In this document: in pieces, positions 53,774 through 63,578 of the stretch
Numbering within the stretch: the first letter of the stretch is position 1
Layout: each line of letters begins with the position of its first letter
Source of the DNA: Alteromonas marina
Lineage (GTDB): Bacteria; Pseudomonadota; Gammaproteobacteria; Enterobacterales; Alteromonadaceae
Assembly (NCBI RefSeq): GCF_000808575.1
Contig: NZ_JWLW01000001.1
Span: 62,001-126,000 of the forward strand
DNA length: 64,000 nt
Direction: 5' to 3'
Notes under the pieces: model-generated
What the model was told of the DNA's origin: nothing
Database searches by the model: none
The model's input: only the letters and a program-made list of their open reading frames with translations
Made by a program: the position numbers and the translations under genes

Positions 53774-54856
53774 TTGAGTACATTGGTTAGTAACGAATTT
53801 GAATTAGAACCGGCAGATAGCAAACGTTTGTCGAGTTTATGTGGCCCCTTTGATGACAACATTAAACAAATTGAGCGCAGGTTAGGCGTAGAGATTACCT
53901 ACCGCAATAACGCATTCAAGGTGTTGGGTGAACCGCAGCAAATAAAAAGTGCTAGCGAATTACTTAAGCTTCTTTATATAGAAACTCAGCCTATTAAGGG
54001 CCGTATTCCCGAGCTAGAAGCCGAGCAAGTTCATCTTGCCATTCAAGAAGCCCGCGTCATCGAAAAAGACGCAACCGGCGGCTATGGCAAAGAAGTGAAT
54101 ATTAAAACCAAGCGCGGTGTGATTAAGCCGCGTAACCCTAACCAAGCCCAATATGTGGCGAACATTGTCAACCACGATATTACGTTTGGTATTGGACCTG
54201 CTGGTACGGGTAAAACCTACCTAGCCGTCGCTGCTGCTGTGGACGCTCTTGAGCGACAAGAAATTCGCCGTATCTTGCTTACCCGCCCGGCGGTAGAAGC
54301 GGGCGAAAAGCTCGGTTTCTTACCCGGCGACCTTTCACAAAAAGTTGACCCTTACCTTCGTCCGCTTTACGACGCCCTATTTGAAATGTTGGGCTTCGAG
54401 AAAGTAGAAAAGCTTATGGAACGCAACGTCATTGAAGTTGCACCGCTGGCCTATATGCGCGGTCGAACACTCAACGACGCCTTTATTATCCTGGATGAAA
54501 GCCAGAACACCACGGTAGAGCAAATGAAAATGTTCTTAACCCGTATTGGCTTCAATTCAAAAGCGGTGATCACCGGTGACATCACACAGGTAGACTTACC
54601 TCGCGGTGCAAAATCAGGTCTTCGTCATGCTATTGAAGTGTTAAGTGAAGTGGATGACATTTCTTTCAACTTCTTTAACGCTGAAGACGTGGTCCGCCAC
54701 CCTGTGGTTGCGCGCATCGTAAGAGCCTATGAAGTGCACGATGCTGAACAAGAGCGTCTTCGCAAAGCACGTAAAGAAGAAGCGTTGCGACTTCAACGTG
54801 AACAGGCTTCGCAAGACGATAACGCGACACAAACGAAAGACGACAACGCATCGTGA
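53774..54856 (+). CDS. ybeZ: PhoH-family ATPase YbeZ
   Basis: This is a 360-residue PhoH-like P-loop ATPase. It has an N-terminal KH-like domain, then FGIGPAGTGKTYLAVAAAVDAL near residue 140 (Walker A) and DAFIILDESQNTTVEQMKMFLTR near residue 240 (Walker B). The start is TTG at 53774, preceded by GAGGA. The C-terminal tail is charged and Gln/Lys-rich. It overlaps ybeY by four bases. YbeZ associates with the RNase YbeY in RNA processing. Confidence 0.94.
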   Translation: MSTLVSNEFELEPADSKRLSSLCGPFDDNIKQIERRLGVEITYRNNAFKVLGEPQQIKSASELLKLLYIETQPIKGRIPELEAEQVHLAIQEARVIEKDATGGYGKEVNIKTKRGVIKPRNPNQAQYVANIVNHDITFGIGPAGTGKTYLAVAAAVDALERQEIRRILLTRPAVEAGEKLGFLPGDLSQKVDPYLRPLYDALFEMLGFEKVEKLMERNVIEVAPLAYMRGRTLNDAFIILDESQNTTVEQMKMFLTRIGFNSKAVITGDITQVDLPRGAKSGLRHAIEVLSEVDDISFNFFNAEDVVRHPVVARIVRAYEVHDAEQERLRKARKEEALRLQREQASQDDNATQTKDDNAS

Positions 54857-55329
54857 GCGCCATAATTGATGTACAGCAAGCGTTTGAAGGTGACGAGGCT
54901 ATTTTGTCGGCCATTCCCTCACCTTCAGAGCTTGAGCTTTGGGCTAACGCCGTGCTCACGTACGAAGGGTTAACGGAGCAAGAAGTGACCATTCGCTTTA
55001 CTGATGAAGCAGAAAGTCAGAGCCTTAACCGTGAATACCGAGGAAAAAATAAACCGACGAACGTTTTGTCGTTTCCTTTTGAAGCACCTCCAGGCATAGA
55101 TATTAACTTGTTAGGCGATTTGGTTATTTGCGCCCCCGTGATTAGCCGTGAGGCAAATGAGCAGCAAAAAAAAGTGAGCGATCACTATGCACACATGACT
55201 GTCCATGGGCTATTGCATTTAATGGGTTACGACCATATTGATGATGTGGAAGCCGAGGAAATGGAGGGTAAAGAAATCGATATTCTTGCGACCCTTGGCA
55301 TTGCTAATCCCTACGAGGCTAACGATTAA
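54853..55329 (+). CDS. ybeY: Endoribonuclease YbeY
   Basis: This 158-residue zinc-dependent endoribonuclease acts in 16S rRNA 3'-end maturation and ribosome quality control. The zinc motif HMTVHGLLHLMGYDH near residue 115 supplies three His, and YRGKNKPTNVLSFPFE is the other conserved block. It starts with GTG overlapping the ybeZ stop (four bases), so the two are translationally coupled. Confidence 0.95.
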   Translation: MSAIIDVQQAFEGDEAILSAIPSPSELELWANAVLTYEGLTEQEVTIRFTDEAESQSLNREYRGKNKPTNVLSFPFEAPPGIDINLLGDLVICAPVISREANEQQKKVSDHYAHMTVHGLLHLMGYDHIDDVEAEEMEGKEIDILATLGIANPYEAND

Positions 55330-55445
55330 CAATTCACCATAAACATTTGTTATGTAAGAACTTTAACACTTAATAACAATAAAACATTGACGACCAGCAA
55401 GAACCATTTTAACGTTGGCGTTGAACTAACAATTAAACGGACATT

Positions 55446-56303
55446 ATGAGCGACGATAATCCTCACTCTACCAACGGCTCATCAGGCAAGAGTTGGTTAG
55501 ATAAACTAAAAAATTCAATTTCTGGCGAGCCGAGAAGTAAAGAAGAGTTGGTATCAGTTATTACTGATGCTGAACAAAACGAAATCATAGATCCACAAAC
55601 CCGCGAAATGATCGAAGGGGTTATTGGGGTAAATGAAATGCGAGTAAGGGATATCATGATCCCTCGCGCTCAAATGACCACCATCGATGTAGAGCAAAAG
55701 GTAGAAGAATTTTTACCTGTAATGCTTGAATCTGCTCACTCCCGTTTCCCCGTTATCAGCGAAGATAAAGACCACATTGAAGGTATTTTGTTAGCAAAAG
55801 ATCTTTTAGCTTTTGCATTTAACGCGGAAAAAGAGTTCAACCTTCGCGATATTCTGCGCCCTGCGGTTATTGTCCCAGAAAGCAAACGCGTAGATGTTTT
55901 GCTCAAAGAGTTCCGTCAGCAGCGCTATCACATGGCCATTGTTGTAGATGAATATGGCGGTGTGTCTGGTCTAGTCACCATTGAAGATATCCTTGAAATT
56001 ATCGTGGGTGAAATTGAAGACGAATACGATACGGAAGAAGATGGTACCGATGATATTCGCCCGTTAAATAAATCAACATACTCTGTTAAAGCCTTAACGC
56101 CGGTTGACGATTTTAACGAGTTTTTTGAAACCAAGTTTAGCGAAGAAGAAGCCGACACTATTGGCGGTATTGTGCTGAAAGCGTTTGGTCATATGCCTGA
56201 AACCAACGACGAAATCACCATTGGCGACATTCAATTTAAAGTGACTAACTCTGATAAGCGCCGACTTATCCAACTTAAGGTTTCAGTGCCTTCGCTCGAA
56301 TAG
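55446..56303 (+). CDS. corC: CBS-domain protein CorC/YbeX
   Basis: This 285-residue cytoplasmic protein has two CBS domains (about residues 65-190: [19 protein letters not shown] and [19 protein letters not shown]) and a C-terminal CorC_HlyC domain ([17 protein letters not shown]). It was first linked to cobalt and magnesium efflux with CorA. More recent work on YbeX points to a ribosome-linked role. It is the usual neighbour of ybeY and lnt. It begins with a clear ATG and ACGGA upstream. Confidence 0.93.
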   Translation: MSDDNPHSTNGSSGKSWLDKLKNSISGEPRSKEELVSVITDAEQNEIIDPQTREMIEGVIGVNEMRVRDIMIPRAQMTTIDVEQKVEEFLPVMLESAHSRFPVISEDKDHIEGILLAKDLLAFAFNAEKEFNLRDILRPAVIVPESKRVDVLLKEFRQQRYHMAIVVDEYGGVSGLVTIEDILEIIVGEIEDEYDTEEDGTDDIRPLNKSTYSVKALTPVDDFNEFFETKFSEEEADTIGGIVLKAFGHMPETNDEITIGDIQFKVTNSDKRRLIQLKVSVPSLE

Positions 56304-56400
56304 TGAAGTAACGCAAACTACGCCTGTTTCAGCATAGGGCAGCATGATTTTATTCGTGCTCACCCTATGTTGACGTAACAACTCTATTAACCACGATCAG

Positions 56401-57933
56401 ATGACTCCTATGCTGAAACGGTTTATTCCCCACCTTCTTCTTTTACTAAGTGGTGCAAGCTTAACCCTTGCTTTCGCTCCCTTTAACATGTGGCTTTTAA
56501 CTATTCCTGCGTTTGCACTTGCTATACGTCAGGTGATAAAGCTCAAACATCGCCCATTTTTAGCCGGATGGCTGTTTGGTGCGGGATGGTTTGGAGCGGG
56601 CATAAGCTGGGTTCATGTGAGTATTGCCGACTTCGGTGGCCTTCCTCTTATTGCCTCTGTCGCACTCATGGCATTGCTATGCGGTTATTTAGCGCTATAC
56701 CCAGCACTTGCGACGAAGTTCACTGCAAAATATTTTTCGCCACAGCTGTGGCCTATGGCACTTCCCTTTTTCTGGATTGTAGCTGAGTGGCTTAGAAGCT
56801 GGATGTTAAGTGGTTTTCCATGGCTATCGTTAGGCTACAGCCAGTTAGAAAGCCCGCTGTCTGGCTTTGCACCTATTATTGGCGAAACGGGAATAAGCGC
56901 GCTTATCGTTATTAGTGCTACGCTATTTGCGTTAATACATAATAAACGAACTTTTGCCAACGCAGTGCTGGTTGCACTGTGCTTATTTACCAGTGGCTAT
57001 CTGCTTAAACAACATACTTGGGTTACACCAAACAAAACTTATTCTGTAGGCATGGCGCAGGGAAATATTGCGCAAAGTTTACGTTGGGTGCCGGAGCAAG
57101 ATGGCCCAACCATGGACACCTACTGGAATTTAACCGAAAGCTTGTGGGATAACGACCTGATTATCTGGCCAGAAGCGGCTGTTCCTAAGCTTGAGCCTTT
57201 GGCACAACCTTATCTTGCTAAAGTTAATGAAAGAGCCTTTCAAGAGAACACCGCACTTATTACCGGCATTGTTAACTATAACTGGGAAACTGATGAAGCG
57301 TGGAACAACCTAATTGTGCTAGGTAAACGCACGCCTGATGCTACGTATCCTGATTACCAATACTTCCACAATAACCGTTTTTCGAAGCACCACCTGTTAC
57401 CTGTAGGTGAGTTTGTTCCTTTTGAAGACTGGCTTCGCCCTCTCGCTCCCCTTTTCGACTTGCCAATGTCGTCATTCTCTCGCGGTGACTATCAGCAGGC
57501 GAATCTTGTAGCTAATGGCATTCACCTAGCACCTGCTATCTGTTTTGAAATTGCGTTTCCTCACCAAGTAATGGCAAATGTATATGAAGATACAGACATG
57601 ATCATTACCGTGAGCAACGATGCGTGGTTTGGCCACTCCCATGGCCCAGCTCAGCATTTGCAAATAGCACAAATGCGCGCGCTTGAGTTGGGTCGCCCTG
57701 TTGTTAGGGCAACAAACAACGGTATTACGGCCTTTATAAACCACCAAGGCGAGGTGACAACACGCTTGCCACAATTCATAACAGGTAATATATCAGCGCC
57801 AGTTGTGGCAACACGCGGATTTACGCCGTACTATCACCTACAAGATTTAGGGGTATGGATAATTGTTATTATGCTTCTTTTTGCGGCAGTAGTTTTGAAA
57901 AGTCGACGCGCGAGTAATTTGGACAGTGAATAA
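56401..57933 (+). CDS. lnt: Apolipoprotein N-acyltransferase
   Basis: This 510-residue inner-membrane enzyme adds the third acyl chain to lipoproteins. It has several N-terminal membrane helices, then a nitrilase-like domain with the catalytic Glu in IIWPEAAVP, Lys in SKHHLLPVGEFVPFEDW and Cys in PAICFEIAFP, and a C-terminal membrane helix. The last gene of the miaB-lnt run, followed by a terminator. The start could be either ATG at 56401 or the next at 56410. Function is clear from the complete triad. Confidence 0.95.
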   Translation: MTPMLKRFIPHLLLLLSGASLTLAFAPFNMWLLTIPAFALAIRQVIKLKHRPFLAGWLFGAGWFGAGISWVHVSIADFGGLPLIASVALMALLCGYLALYPALATKFTAKYFSPQLWPMALPFFWIVAEWLRSWMLSGFPWLSLGYSQLESPLSGFAPIIGETGISALIVISATLFALIHNKRTFANAVLVALCLFTSGYLLKQHTWVTPNKTYSVGMAQGNIAQSLRWVPEQDGPTMDTYWNLTESLWDNDLIIWPEAAVPKLEPLAQPYLAKVNERAFQENTALITGIVNYNWETDEAWNNLIVLGKRTPDATYPDYQYFHNNRFSKHHLLPVGEFVPFEDWLRPLAPLFDLPMSSFSRGDYQQANLVANGIHLAPAICFEIAFPHQVMANVYEDTDMIITVSNDAWFGHSHGPAQHLQIAQMRALELGRPVVRATNNGITAFINHQGEVTTRLPQFITGNISAPVVATRGFTPYYHLQDLGVWIIVIMLLFAAVVLKSRRASNLDSE

Positions 57934-57940
57934 AAACTAA

Positions 57941-57966
57941 AACGCTGCCGTTTGGCAGTGTTTTTT
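57941..57966 (+). terminator. Terminator of lnt
   Basis: AACGCTGCC (57941-57949) pairs with GGCAGTGTT (57954-57962, one G-U) around GTTT, followed by T. Confidence 0.82.
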
Positions 57967-58028
57967 ATGTTTTGCCTTTTTGTTCACTATACCAGTGTTG
58001 CTTCTGCCATTGAATCGACCAGAATTCT

Positions 58029-58481
58029 CTAGACACTTATTTTTCTTTTAAATGTTCTCCCAGCAAATAGTAATAGAAGCGAAATGAGAAACATCAAAAG
58101 GGTGCTTGGTTTAACACCTTTCTCTAGCACTCCATAAACAGGATAAACAGCTGGATAAAAAACTTTCACCTTCTTGCCAGCCCCGTATTTCTTTAGCTCT
58201 TCCACGCTAAACGTTCTATTTTTAAGTTGGAGCCTCGAATTGAGTGAAACGATATCTGAAACATACTGAATGTCGTCAACGCTGTAAGTGAACTCTATTT
58301 GCGCTTCATCAACATAGCTATTTCCAGTCCTCACTCTAACTCTATCGGACGACAAAACTACCCCTTCAGTCTCAGTAAAAAAATAAGACGCTATACCTGC
58401 CAACACCCCATAAGTAGAAAGAGGTAGAAGAAACAAATTGAGGAACAAGCATGCTGTATAGAGCTTTTTATACTTAACCAT
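58029..58481 (-). CDS. DUF3592 domain membrane protein
   Basis: This is a 150-residue protein with a membrane helix at residues 10-35 and a second at about 125-142, enclosing a beta domain (EAQIEFTYSVDDIQYVSDIVS and KKVKVFYPAVYPVYGVLEKG). This is the DUF3592 layout; the family function is unknown. AAGAAG lies just before the ATG. It stands alone on the minus strand, converging with lnt, in a region of low gene density. Confidence 0.75.
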   Translation of the reverse strand: MVKYKKLYTACLFLNLFLLPLSTYGVLAGIASYFFTETEGVVLSSDRVRVRTGNSYVDEAQIEFTYSVDDIQYVSDIVSLNSRLQLKNRTFSVEELKKYGAGKKVKVFYPAVYPVYGVLEKGVKPSTLLMFLISLLLLFAGRTFKRKISV

Positions 58482-58604
58482 CTTCTTAAAAAATAAGTTA
58501 ATTAATCAGGGGCCGTGAAGCCAGAGTCGACCACGCCATGGTTTCTTTATCTAAGAATGGCGTTAAAAATGCAATTATTTTTCGTTTTAGGCAACTGTTC
58601 TTGG

Positions 58605-58624
58605 ATACAACAAATTTGTTGTAT
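58605..58624. repeat. 20-bp perfect palindrome
   Basis: ATACAACAAATTTGTTGTAT is its own reverse complement over 20 bases, in the gap upstream of the DUF3592 gene. The size suits a dimeric repressor operator. No regulator is adjacent. Confidence 0.55.
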
Positions 58625-58625
58625 A

Positions 58626-58637
58626 AAAGCATGCTTT
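58626..58637. repeat. 12-bp palindrome AAAGCATGCTTT
   Basis: This perfect palindrome begins one base after the 20-base palindrome. Together they form a dense cluster of dyad symmetry with no gene around it. Confidence 0.4.
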
Positions 58638-58760
58638 GCCTCTTGAGCCGTTCAATATGCTGTTTTTTTTGTTAAACGACACATTCTTTCTTACTCTTGC
58701 GTTGCCCCAAGACTAATTGCATTAGGCCGCTAAAAAGTCAGTAAGTAAGCCAGCAACTAA

Positions 58761-59072
58761 CTAAATAATTACTTGAATACCAGTATCGGTATAGGTTGCC
58801 TTCATACTTATTATGTCGGGTAATGCCATTACGCAAAACATGAAAGCCGCGTAAAGCAGCTCCATTTTCAGGCACGAAGTGTGAAACCACCTCCATATTG
58901 GAAATGCTATGGTAAGCAACAAAATGCTTGTGATATTCCACAAACAAGGAATGATGTTATGACAACTCTGGCAAACATGCTCAAACCAACATCCAAAGGC
59001 GTTTCTTTTCGACCATAGCAAGCCGTTGTGAATGGTATTGCGGTGCAGGCAAGGCACATACTGCCTTTCCAT
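58761..59072 (-). CDS. Possible small zinc-ribbon/membrane protein, perhaps decaying
   Basis: This is an open frame of 103 residues starting MERQYVPCLHRN, with KRNAFGCWFEHVCQSCHNIIPC and then a hydrophobic stretch NITSILLLTIAFPIW. This resembles small proteins with paired Cys motifs before membrane segments. The first Cys pair is degraded (CLHRN) and no ribosome-binding site precedes the ATG. It may be a real small gene or a decayed copy. The surrounding 750-base patch holds no other credible gene. Confidence 0.4.
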   Translation of the reverse strand: MERQYVPCLHRNTIHNGLLWSKRNAFGCWFEHVCQSCHNIIPCLWNITSILLLTIAFPIWRWFHTSCLKMELLYAAFMFCVMALPDIISMKATYTDTGIQVII

Positions 59073-59175
59073 TAGGGGAGAATCACTTTGTTTATCAATC
59101 AGCGAGACTTTAGGTATGCGCTGGCCAAGGACGAGTTCGTTAAAAACCTAAATTCGAAAAGCATCCAGTAAACAT

Positions 59176-59207
59176 TAAAACAAGGGCACCACTACTGGAC
59201 GCCCTTG
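59176..59207 (-). terminator. Terminator of ackA-pta
   Basis: CAAGGGC (59181-59187) and GCCCTTG (59201-59207) form a stem that on the minus strand is followed by TTTTAA. It lies 33 bases after the pta stop. Confidence 0.75.
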
Positions 59208-59239
59208 AGTTTACGTTAAACATAAGTACCGACGAAAAT

Positions 59240-61378
59240 TTAATTACCCGCGGCCTGTATTGCTGTTAGTGCTATGGTAAAGACAATATCATCAACCAGC
59301 GCACCGCGACTCAAATCGTTTACTGGTTTTCTCATTCCCTGAAGCATAGGGCCAATACACACTAAGTCGAAGCTTCGCTGCACCGCTTTATAAGTCGTGT
59401 TACCCGTATTTAAATCTGGGAAAACGAATACGTTTGCTTTACCCGCAACTGGGCTATTTGGCGCTTTGCTCCTACCTACACTTTCAATGGCCGCAGCATC
59501 GTATTGAAGCGGGCCATCGATAAGTAAATCGGGGCGTAGTTCTTGCGCGATTTTAGTTGCCTCACGCACTTTTTCTACGTCGCTGCCTGCACCTGACGAG
59601 CCTGTACTGTAGCTGATCATAGCTACTCGTGGTTCAATGCCAAACATCTGCGCCGATTCGGCAGACTGAATGGCTATGTCGGCTAGCTGCTGTGCGTTGG
59701 GGTCAGGGTTGATTGCACAGTCGCCGTAAACCAAAACCTGATCAGGCAGTAGCATGAAAAATACTGACGATACTAACGAGGCGTTTTCAGCTGTTTTAAT
59801 TAACTGTAGCGCCGGGCGAATAGTGTTCGCAGTGGTATTGACTGCACCTGATACTAATCCGTCTACGTCATCCTGCTGAAGCATCATTGTGCCTAAAGTC
59901 ACGTTGTCTTCTAGTAACTCTTTAGCAACTACTTCAGTAACGCCTTTATGACCGCGCAGTGCCACTAAACCTTCGACATAGTCATCTTTTATCTCACCAG
60001 GAGAAAGTATTTCTACTCCATCGCTCAGTACTACACCTTGCTGCTCTGCTATACGGCGAATCTCTGTTTCATCGCCAATAAGTACTGGGCGCGCTAAACC
60101 ACGCTTAGCACAGATAGAAGCCGCAACAACGGTCCTTGGCTCATTACCTTCAGGTAGCACAATGCGTTTATTTACCTGCCTTGCACGGTTAGTAAGATAG
60201 AAGCGAAATGCTGACGGTGATAGCTTTTTCTGGCGAGAAACTTTTTGCGTTAGTGAATTAACCCAACTCGCGTCTAAACTCTCCGCCGTGTGAACCATCA
60301 CTTTCTCAATACGCTGGCTGTCATCAACCGGTACTTCTTGATTGAACGCGTGAAGTGCTTGGGCTGTTTGCCATGTATTTGAGTTTACAAGCATGACAGG
60401 CAGGCCCGTTTCCATGGCTTGGCTGCACAGCGCCATAATGTTTTCATCGGGCTGATAGCCACCGGTAAGTAGAAGCGCGCCTAGCTTAGTGCCGTTTAAC
60501 GCCGCTAAACAGCACGACACAAAAACATCGTTGCGATCGCCTGACATCACAAGTAGTGCACCTGGCCTCAAGGTGTGGGTCATATTGTGAATTTCGCGCG
60601 CGCAAAAAGTGACGCTACTTAAACGTCGCTCAGCCAACTCGCCTTCGTTAAGCAAAATGGCATTAAGGTGCTTTGCAACGTCGGTAGCGCGAGGAGACAC
60701 TAAATCAGCACTCCAGTCGATGGTGCCAAGTAAACTCAACCCTTTCTTGAAAATAGGTAAGTCGCGCAGCGCCTGTGTACGTTCTTCGTCGTGCTCTGGC
60801 GCTTCTATAGCACCGATATCGGCACGAAGTCGACCATGTTCATCAAAAGGCGCGTTAACCTTATTGAAGATACAGCCAACTACTTTTTGACTTTTGTGGC
60901 CGCCATAGGTGTCTACAACGATTTCAAGACGGTGATTAATATCCGTGGTCGGCTCATTACCTGGCACCGCCACGAAGACGATGTCTGCATCAAGTGCACG
61001 ACTAATTTCTAAATTGAGGCGCTCGGCATAAGGATGATGTCGCGTGGTTACTAGCCCTTCAATAACCGTCACCGCATCATGAACACTTTTTTCTTCAAAG
61101 CGCTCAATGATCTCTTCTAAAAGCTCATCGGTGTTGTCGCTACTGATCATTCGCTCAACGTATTCAAGTCCGAACGGTTCGATTGGCGATACGCTGGCGT
61201 GATGCGCAATTATTGCGGTAGAACGCTCTTCCCCGTTGTCACCTTTGCGCGGTTGCGCCACGGGTTTAAAGAAGTTGAGCTTTATGCCTTGTTCTTCGAT
61301 AGCACGAACAAGACCCATGCTGACCGTAGTTAGGCCCACACTGGTACCTACGGGGATCAACATAATTTTGCGAGACAT
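59240..61378 (-). CDS. pta: Phosphate acetyltransferase (long form)
   Basis: This 712-residue enzyme interconverts acetyl-CoA and acetyl phosphate. Residues 1-220 are a P-loop-like N-terminal domain ([19 protein letters not shown]), 230-340 a DRTGG domain, and 390-712 the catalytic PTA domain ([56 protein letters not shown]). The long form is as in E. coli. I chose the ATG at 61378 with AGGAGT upstream. An in-frame start at 61402 lies before that site. It is 50 bases after ackA, forming the acetate switch. Confidence 0.96.
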   Translation of the reverse strand: MSRKIMLIPVGTSVGLTTVSMGLVRAIEEQGIKLNFFKPVAQPRKGDNGEERSTAIIAHHASVSPIEPFGLEYVERMISSDNTDELLEEIIERFEEKSVHDAVTVIEGLVTTRHHPYAERLNLEISRALDADIVFVAVPGNEPTTDINHRLEIVVDTYGGHKSQKVVGCIFNKVNAPFDEHGRLRADIGAIEAPEHDEERTQALRDLPIFKKGLSLLGTIDWSADLVSPRATDVAKHLNAILLNEGELAERRLSSVTFCAREIHNMTHTLRPGALLVMSGDRNDVFVSCCLAALNGTKLGALLLTGGYQPDENIMALCSQAMETGLPVMLVNSNTWQTAQALHAFNQEVPVDDSQRIEKVMVHTAESLDASWVNSLTQKVSRQKKLSPSAFRFYLTNRARQVNKRIVLPEGNEPRTVVAASICAKRGLARPVLIGDETEIRRIAEQQGVVLSDGVEILSPGEIKDDYVEGLVALRGHKGVTEVVAKELLEDNVTLGTMMLQQDDVDGLVSGAVNTTANTIRPALQLIKTAENASLVSSVFFMLLPDQVLVYGDCAINPDPNAQQLADIAIQSAESAQMFGIEPRVAMISYSTGSSGAGSDVEKVREATKIAQELRPDLLIDGPLQYDAAAIESVGRSKAPNSPVAGKANVFVFPDLNTGNTTYKAVQRSFDLVCIGPMLQGMRKPVNDLSRGALVDDIVFTIALTAIQAAGN

Positions 61379-61428
61379 AGTTACTCCTGCTATTGCCAAC
61401 ACCTACGCATTGGCATTGCTAATTGAAT

Positions 61429-62610
61429 TTAAGCGAAGGTTGCAGCTTCAGCCGCAATTACCCATTCTTCATTAGTTGGTACAACATATACGGCGGTTGA
61501 TGATTTATCGGTGGTTATCTTTCCACCTCGACCAAATCGCGCGTCGGTATTTCTTTGCTCATTTAGGCTAATTCCGAAGTGAGCGAAATACCCCATAGTC
61601 GTTTCTCGAATAAGCGACGAGTTTTCTCCGATACCACCGGTGAAGACGATAGCGTCTAGTGTTGGCACGGCTACCAAATAACCTGCAATGTACTTTGCTA
61701 AGCGATAACAGAAAATTTCAATTGCCAGTAATGCACCTTCATGGCCTTCAAGCGCTGCATCTTCAAGAGTTCTGCAGTCGTTACTTAGCTCTGAAATACC
61801 GAGCAAACCAGACTGCTTGTTTAATAAGTCGCTGATTTCATCTGCTGTCTTCCCAAGCTTTTTCTGCAAAGTGCCAGGCAGGCTTGGATCTAAATCACCA
61901 CAGCGTGTGCCCATGACTAAGCCTTCAAGGGGAATGAACCCAAGACTTGTGTCTACCGCTACACCCTTTTCTATCGCCGATACACTGCAGCCATTGCCTA
62001 AATGCGCGCTGATTATGCTGGTATCTGAAACTGGCTTTTCAAGTATTTTTGCCATGCTATCAAGTATGAACTTGTGGCTGGTACCGTGGAAGCCGTAACG
62101 TCTAATGCCGTGCTCACGATAAAGCGACATAGGCAACGCATAGATAAAGGCTTTTTTTGGTAATGTTTGGAAGAAAGACGTGTCAAAAACGACTACGTGA
62201 GGCAGGTCAGGGTAAGCCTCTTGCGCCGTGACGATCCCCTTTAGGTTCGCCATATTATGAAGCGGAGCCATGCTTGCATAATCTTCAATTGCTTCGAGTA
62301 CGCTATCATCGACAAGTGCAGCCTGCTTAAACTTTTCACCACCATGAACAACACGGTGCCCTATTGCGATAGGCTTAACGCCCGTACTAGCGATAACTTC
62401 TGAAATTGCGCTTAACGCTTCGGTATGGCCAGCTTTTTCAGGTAGTGCGCGTTTTTCTTTTTTGCCGTTTAACTTGTAAGACAAACTAGCATCACTATTA
62501 CCTAGTGCTTCAGCAATACCAGACAGTCCAGCCTCTCCAGTGTCAGCGTCAATTATCGCGAACTTTACGGACGAACTGCCGCAATTTAAAACTATAACTT
62601 CTTTCTTCAT
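61429..62610 (-). CDS. ackA: Acetate kinase
   Basis: This 393-residue ASKHA-fold kinase makes ATP from acetyl phosphate. It shows NCGSSSVKFAI at the N-terminus, GHRVVHGGEKF, VVFDTSFFQTLP, GIRRYGFHGTSHKF, ISAHLGNGCSVSAI, and the ATP-site DAIVFTGGIGENS near residue 320. It is the first gene of the ackA-pta pair. An inverted repeat TTAACCAA/TTGGTTAA lies about 40-80 bases upstream of its start. Confidence 0.97.
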   Translation of the reverse strand: MKKEVIVLNCGSSSVKFAIIDADTGEAGLSGIAEALGNSDASLSYKLNGKKEKRALPEKAGHTEALSAISEVIASTGVKPIAIGHRVVHGGEKFKQAALVDDSVLEAIEDYASMAPLHNMANLKGIVTAQEAYPDLPHVVVFDTSFFQTLPKKAFIYALPMSLYREHGIRRYGFHGTSHKFILDSMAKILEKPVSDTSIISAHLGNGCSVSAIEKGVAVDTSLGFIPLEGLVMGTRCGDLDPSLPGTLQKKLGKTADEISDLLNKQSGLLGISELSNDCRTLEDAALEGHEGALLAIEIFCYRLAKYIAGYLVAVPTLDAIVFTGGIGENSSLIRETTMGYFAHFGISLNEQRNTDARFGRGGKITTDKSSTAVYVVPTNEEWVIAAEAATFA

Positions 62611-62648
62611 TTTTTAAATTTACAAATAAAAGTGGTAAGACATTTTGC

Positions 62649-62689
62649 TTAACCAAATTGTAGCATTTATAAACAACCGGATTGGTTAA
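62649..62689. repeat. Inverted repeat upstream of ackA
   Basis: TTAACCAA (62649-62656) and TTGGTTAA (62682-62689) are exact complements separated by 25 bases, in the ackA promoter region. They may be two operator half-sites or two copies of one site. No regulator is indicated. Confidence 0.3.
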
Positions 62690-62872
62690 ACAATTGCTAA
62701 ATGTTTTATAAAAATTATCGCATACACTTATTTTCTATAGGGTTTTATAGCAAACTTTCGCTAACTCACGGCGTTCAATCTCTACCAAAGAAATTTTCAT
62801 CAAATATAATTTATTTTTTTCAATAACTTAGATTAAATATGCAATTATTTTCTAAAAAATTCACCTTTCTTC

Positions 62873-62902
62873 CTTGAAAAGTATTTAGGCCATTCCTATA
62901 TA
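62873..62902 (+). promoter_or_regulatory. Possible sigma-32 promoter of the small heat-shock gene
   Basis: CTTGAAA (62873-62879) matches the RpoH -35 element exactly. The -10 part (CCTATATA, 62895-62902) matches CCCCATNT only partly, at 15-base spacing. The gene downstream is a small heat-shock protein, which supports the call. Confidence 0.5.
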
Positions 62903-62904
62903 TG

Positions 62905-62996
62905 TTTTGTCGGCGCTGAAAGGTCAGGTCGACAAAACCGCCGCCGCAAAGTCGGGGCATTTAAATTTTAAACATATTGCTTAATTTTGAGGATAT
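62905..62996 (+). promoter_or_regulatory. ROSE-like RNA thermometer upstream of ibpA
   Basis: Two hairpins are seen. The first pairs TTTTGTCG (62905-62912) with CGACAAAA (62930-62937). The second pairs ATATTGCT (62974-62981) with AGGATAT (62990-62996), with one bulged G. It contains the U(U/C)GCU motif opposite the AGGA of the ribosome-binding site, the defining feature of ROSE thermometers. The start codon is at 63001. Heating would melt this weak helix and free the site. Confidence 0.7.
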
Positions 62997-63000
62997 GACT

Positions 63001-63450
63001 ATGCGTACTATCGATCTATCTCCACTTTATCGTTCATTCATTGGTTCTGATCACCTAGCATCACTTATAGATGCGGCATCTCGTGCTGAGAAGCAAAGCA
63101 CTTACCCGCCATACAATATTGAGTTACTTGGCGACGACAAATACCGTGTAACCATGGCCATTGCAGGCTTTAGCAAAGACGACGTATCAATTCAGGTTGA
63201 AGAGAACACGTTGACCATTACTGGCACGAAGAAAACGGAAGCGGAAAATAAAGAAAACACAGAGCGTAAGTTCTTACACAAAGGCATTTCAGAGCGTAAC
63301 TTTGAGCGTAAATTCCAGCTTGGCGACCATGTAAAAGTACTGGCCGCGGATATGGAAAATGGCCTATTACATATCGATATGGAGCGAGTCATTCCTGAAG
63401 CCAAGAAGCCTCGTCAAATAGAAATTGGCTCTCGTTTACTTGAGAACTAA
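63001..63450 (+). CDS. ibpA: Small heat-shock protein (Hsp20/IbpA type)
   Basis: This 149-residue alpha-crystallin-domain chaperone holds unfolded proteins for refolding. It starts MRTIDLSPLYRSFIGSDHLA, matching E. coli IbpA. The crystallin domain at residues 38-130 has YRVTMAIAGFSKDDVSIQVEE and the LHIDMERVIPE region that pairs with the IxI-like tail (RQIEIGS). I chose the ATG at 63001, with GAGGA seven bases upstream. Upstream ATGs at 62977 and 62995 are inside or against the thermometer hairpin. Expression is probably heat controlled. Confidence 0.94.
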   Translation: MRTIDLSPLYRSFIGSDHLASLIDAASRAEKQSTYPPYNIELLGDDKYRVTMAIAGFSKDDVSIQVEENTLTITGTKKTEAENKENTERKFLHKGISERNFERKFQLGDHVKVLAADMENGLLHIDMERVIPEAKKPRQIEIGSRLLEN

Positions 63451-63484
63451 TAAGTAGTTTCTTGGTTTGTTTCCCAACTTTTAG

Positions 63485-63509
63485 CGGCGCCTTACGGCGC
63501 CGTTTTTTT
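63485..63509 (+). terminator. Terminator of the small heat-shock gene
   Basis: CGGCGCC (63485-63491) and GGCGCCG (63496-63502) form a perfect stem around TTAC, followed by seven T. Confidence 0.9.
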
Positions 63510-63578
63510 GCCTTAACACGTAGCAGTAAAGTTACAAACGCTTGCATGCTAAGCGTTAGCTACCTAATCACTAACTAC

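Noticed and set aside
58738..58947. Second minus-strand frame of 69 residues
   Set aside because: Overlaps the 103-residue frame in another register with no ribosome-binding site or motifs.
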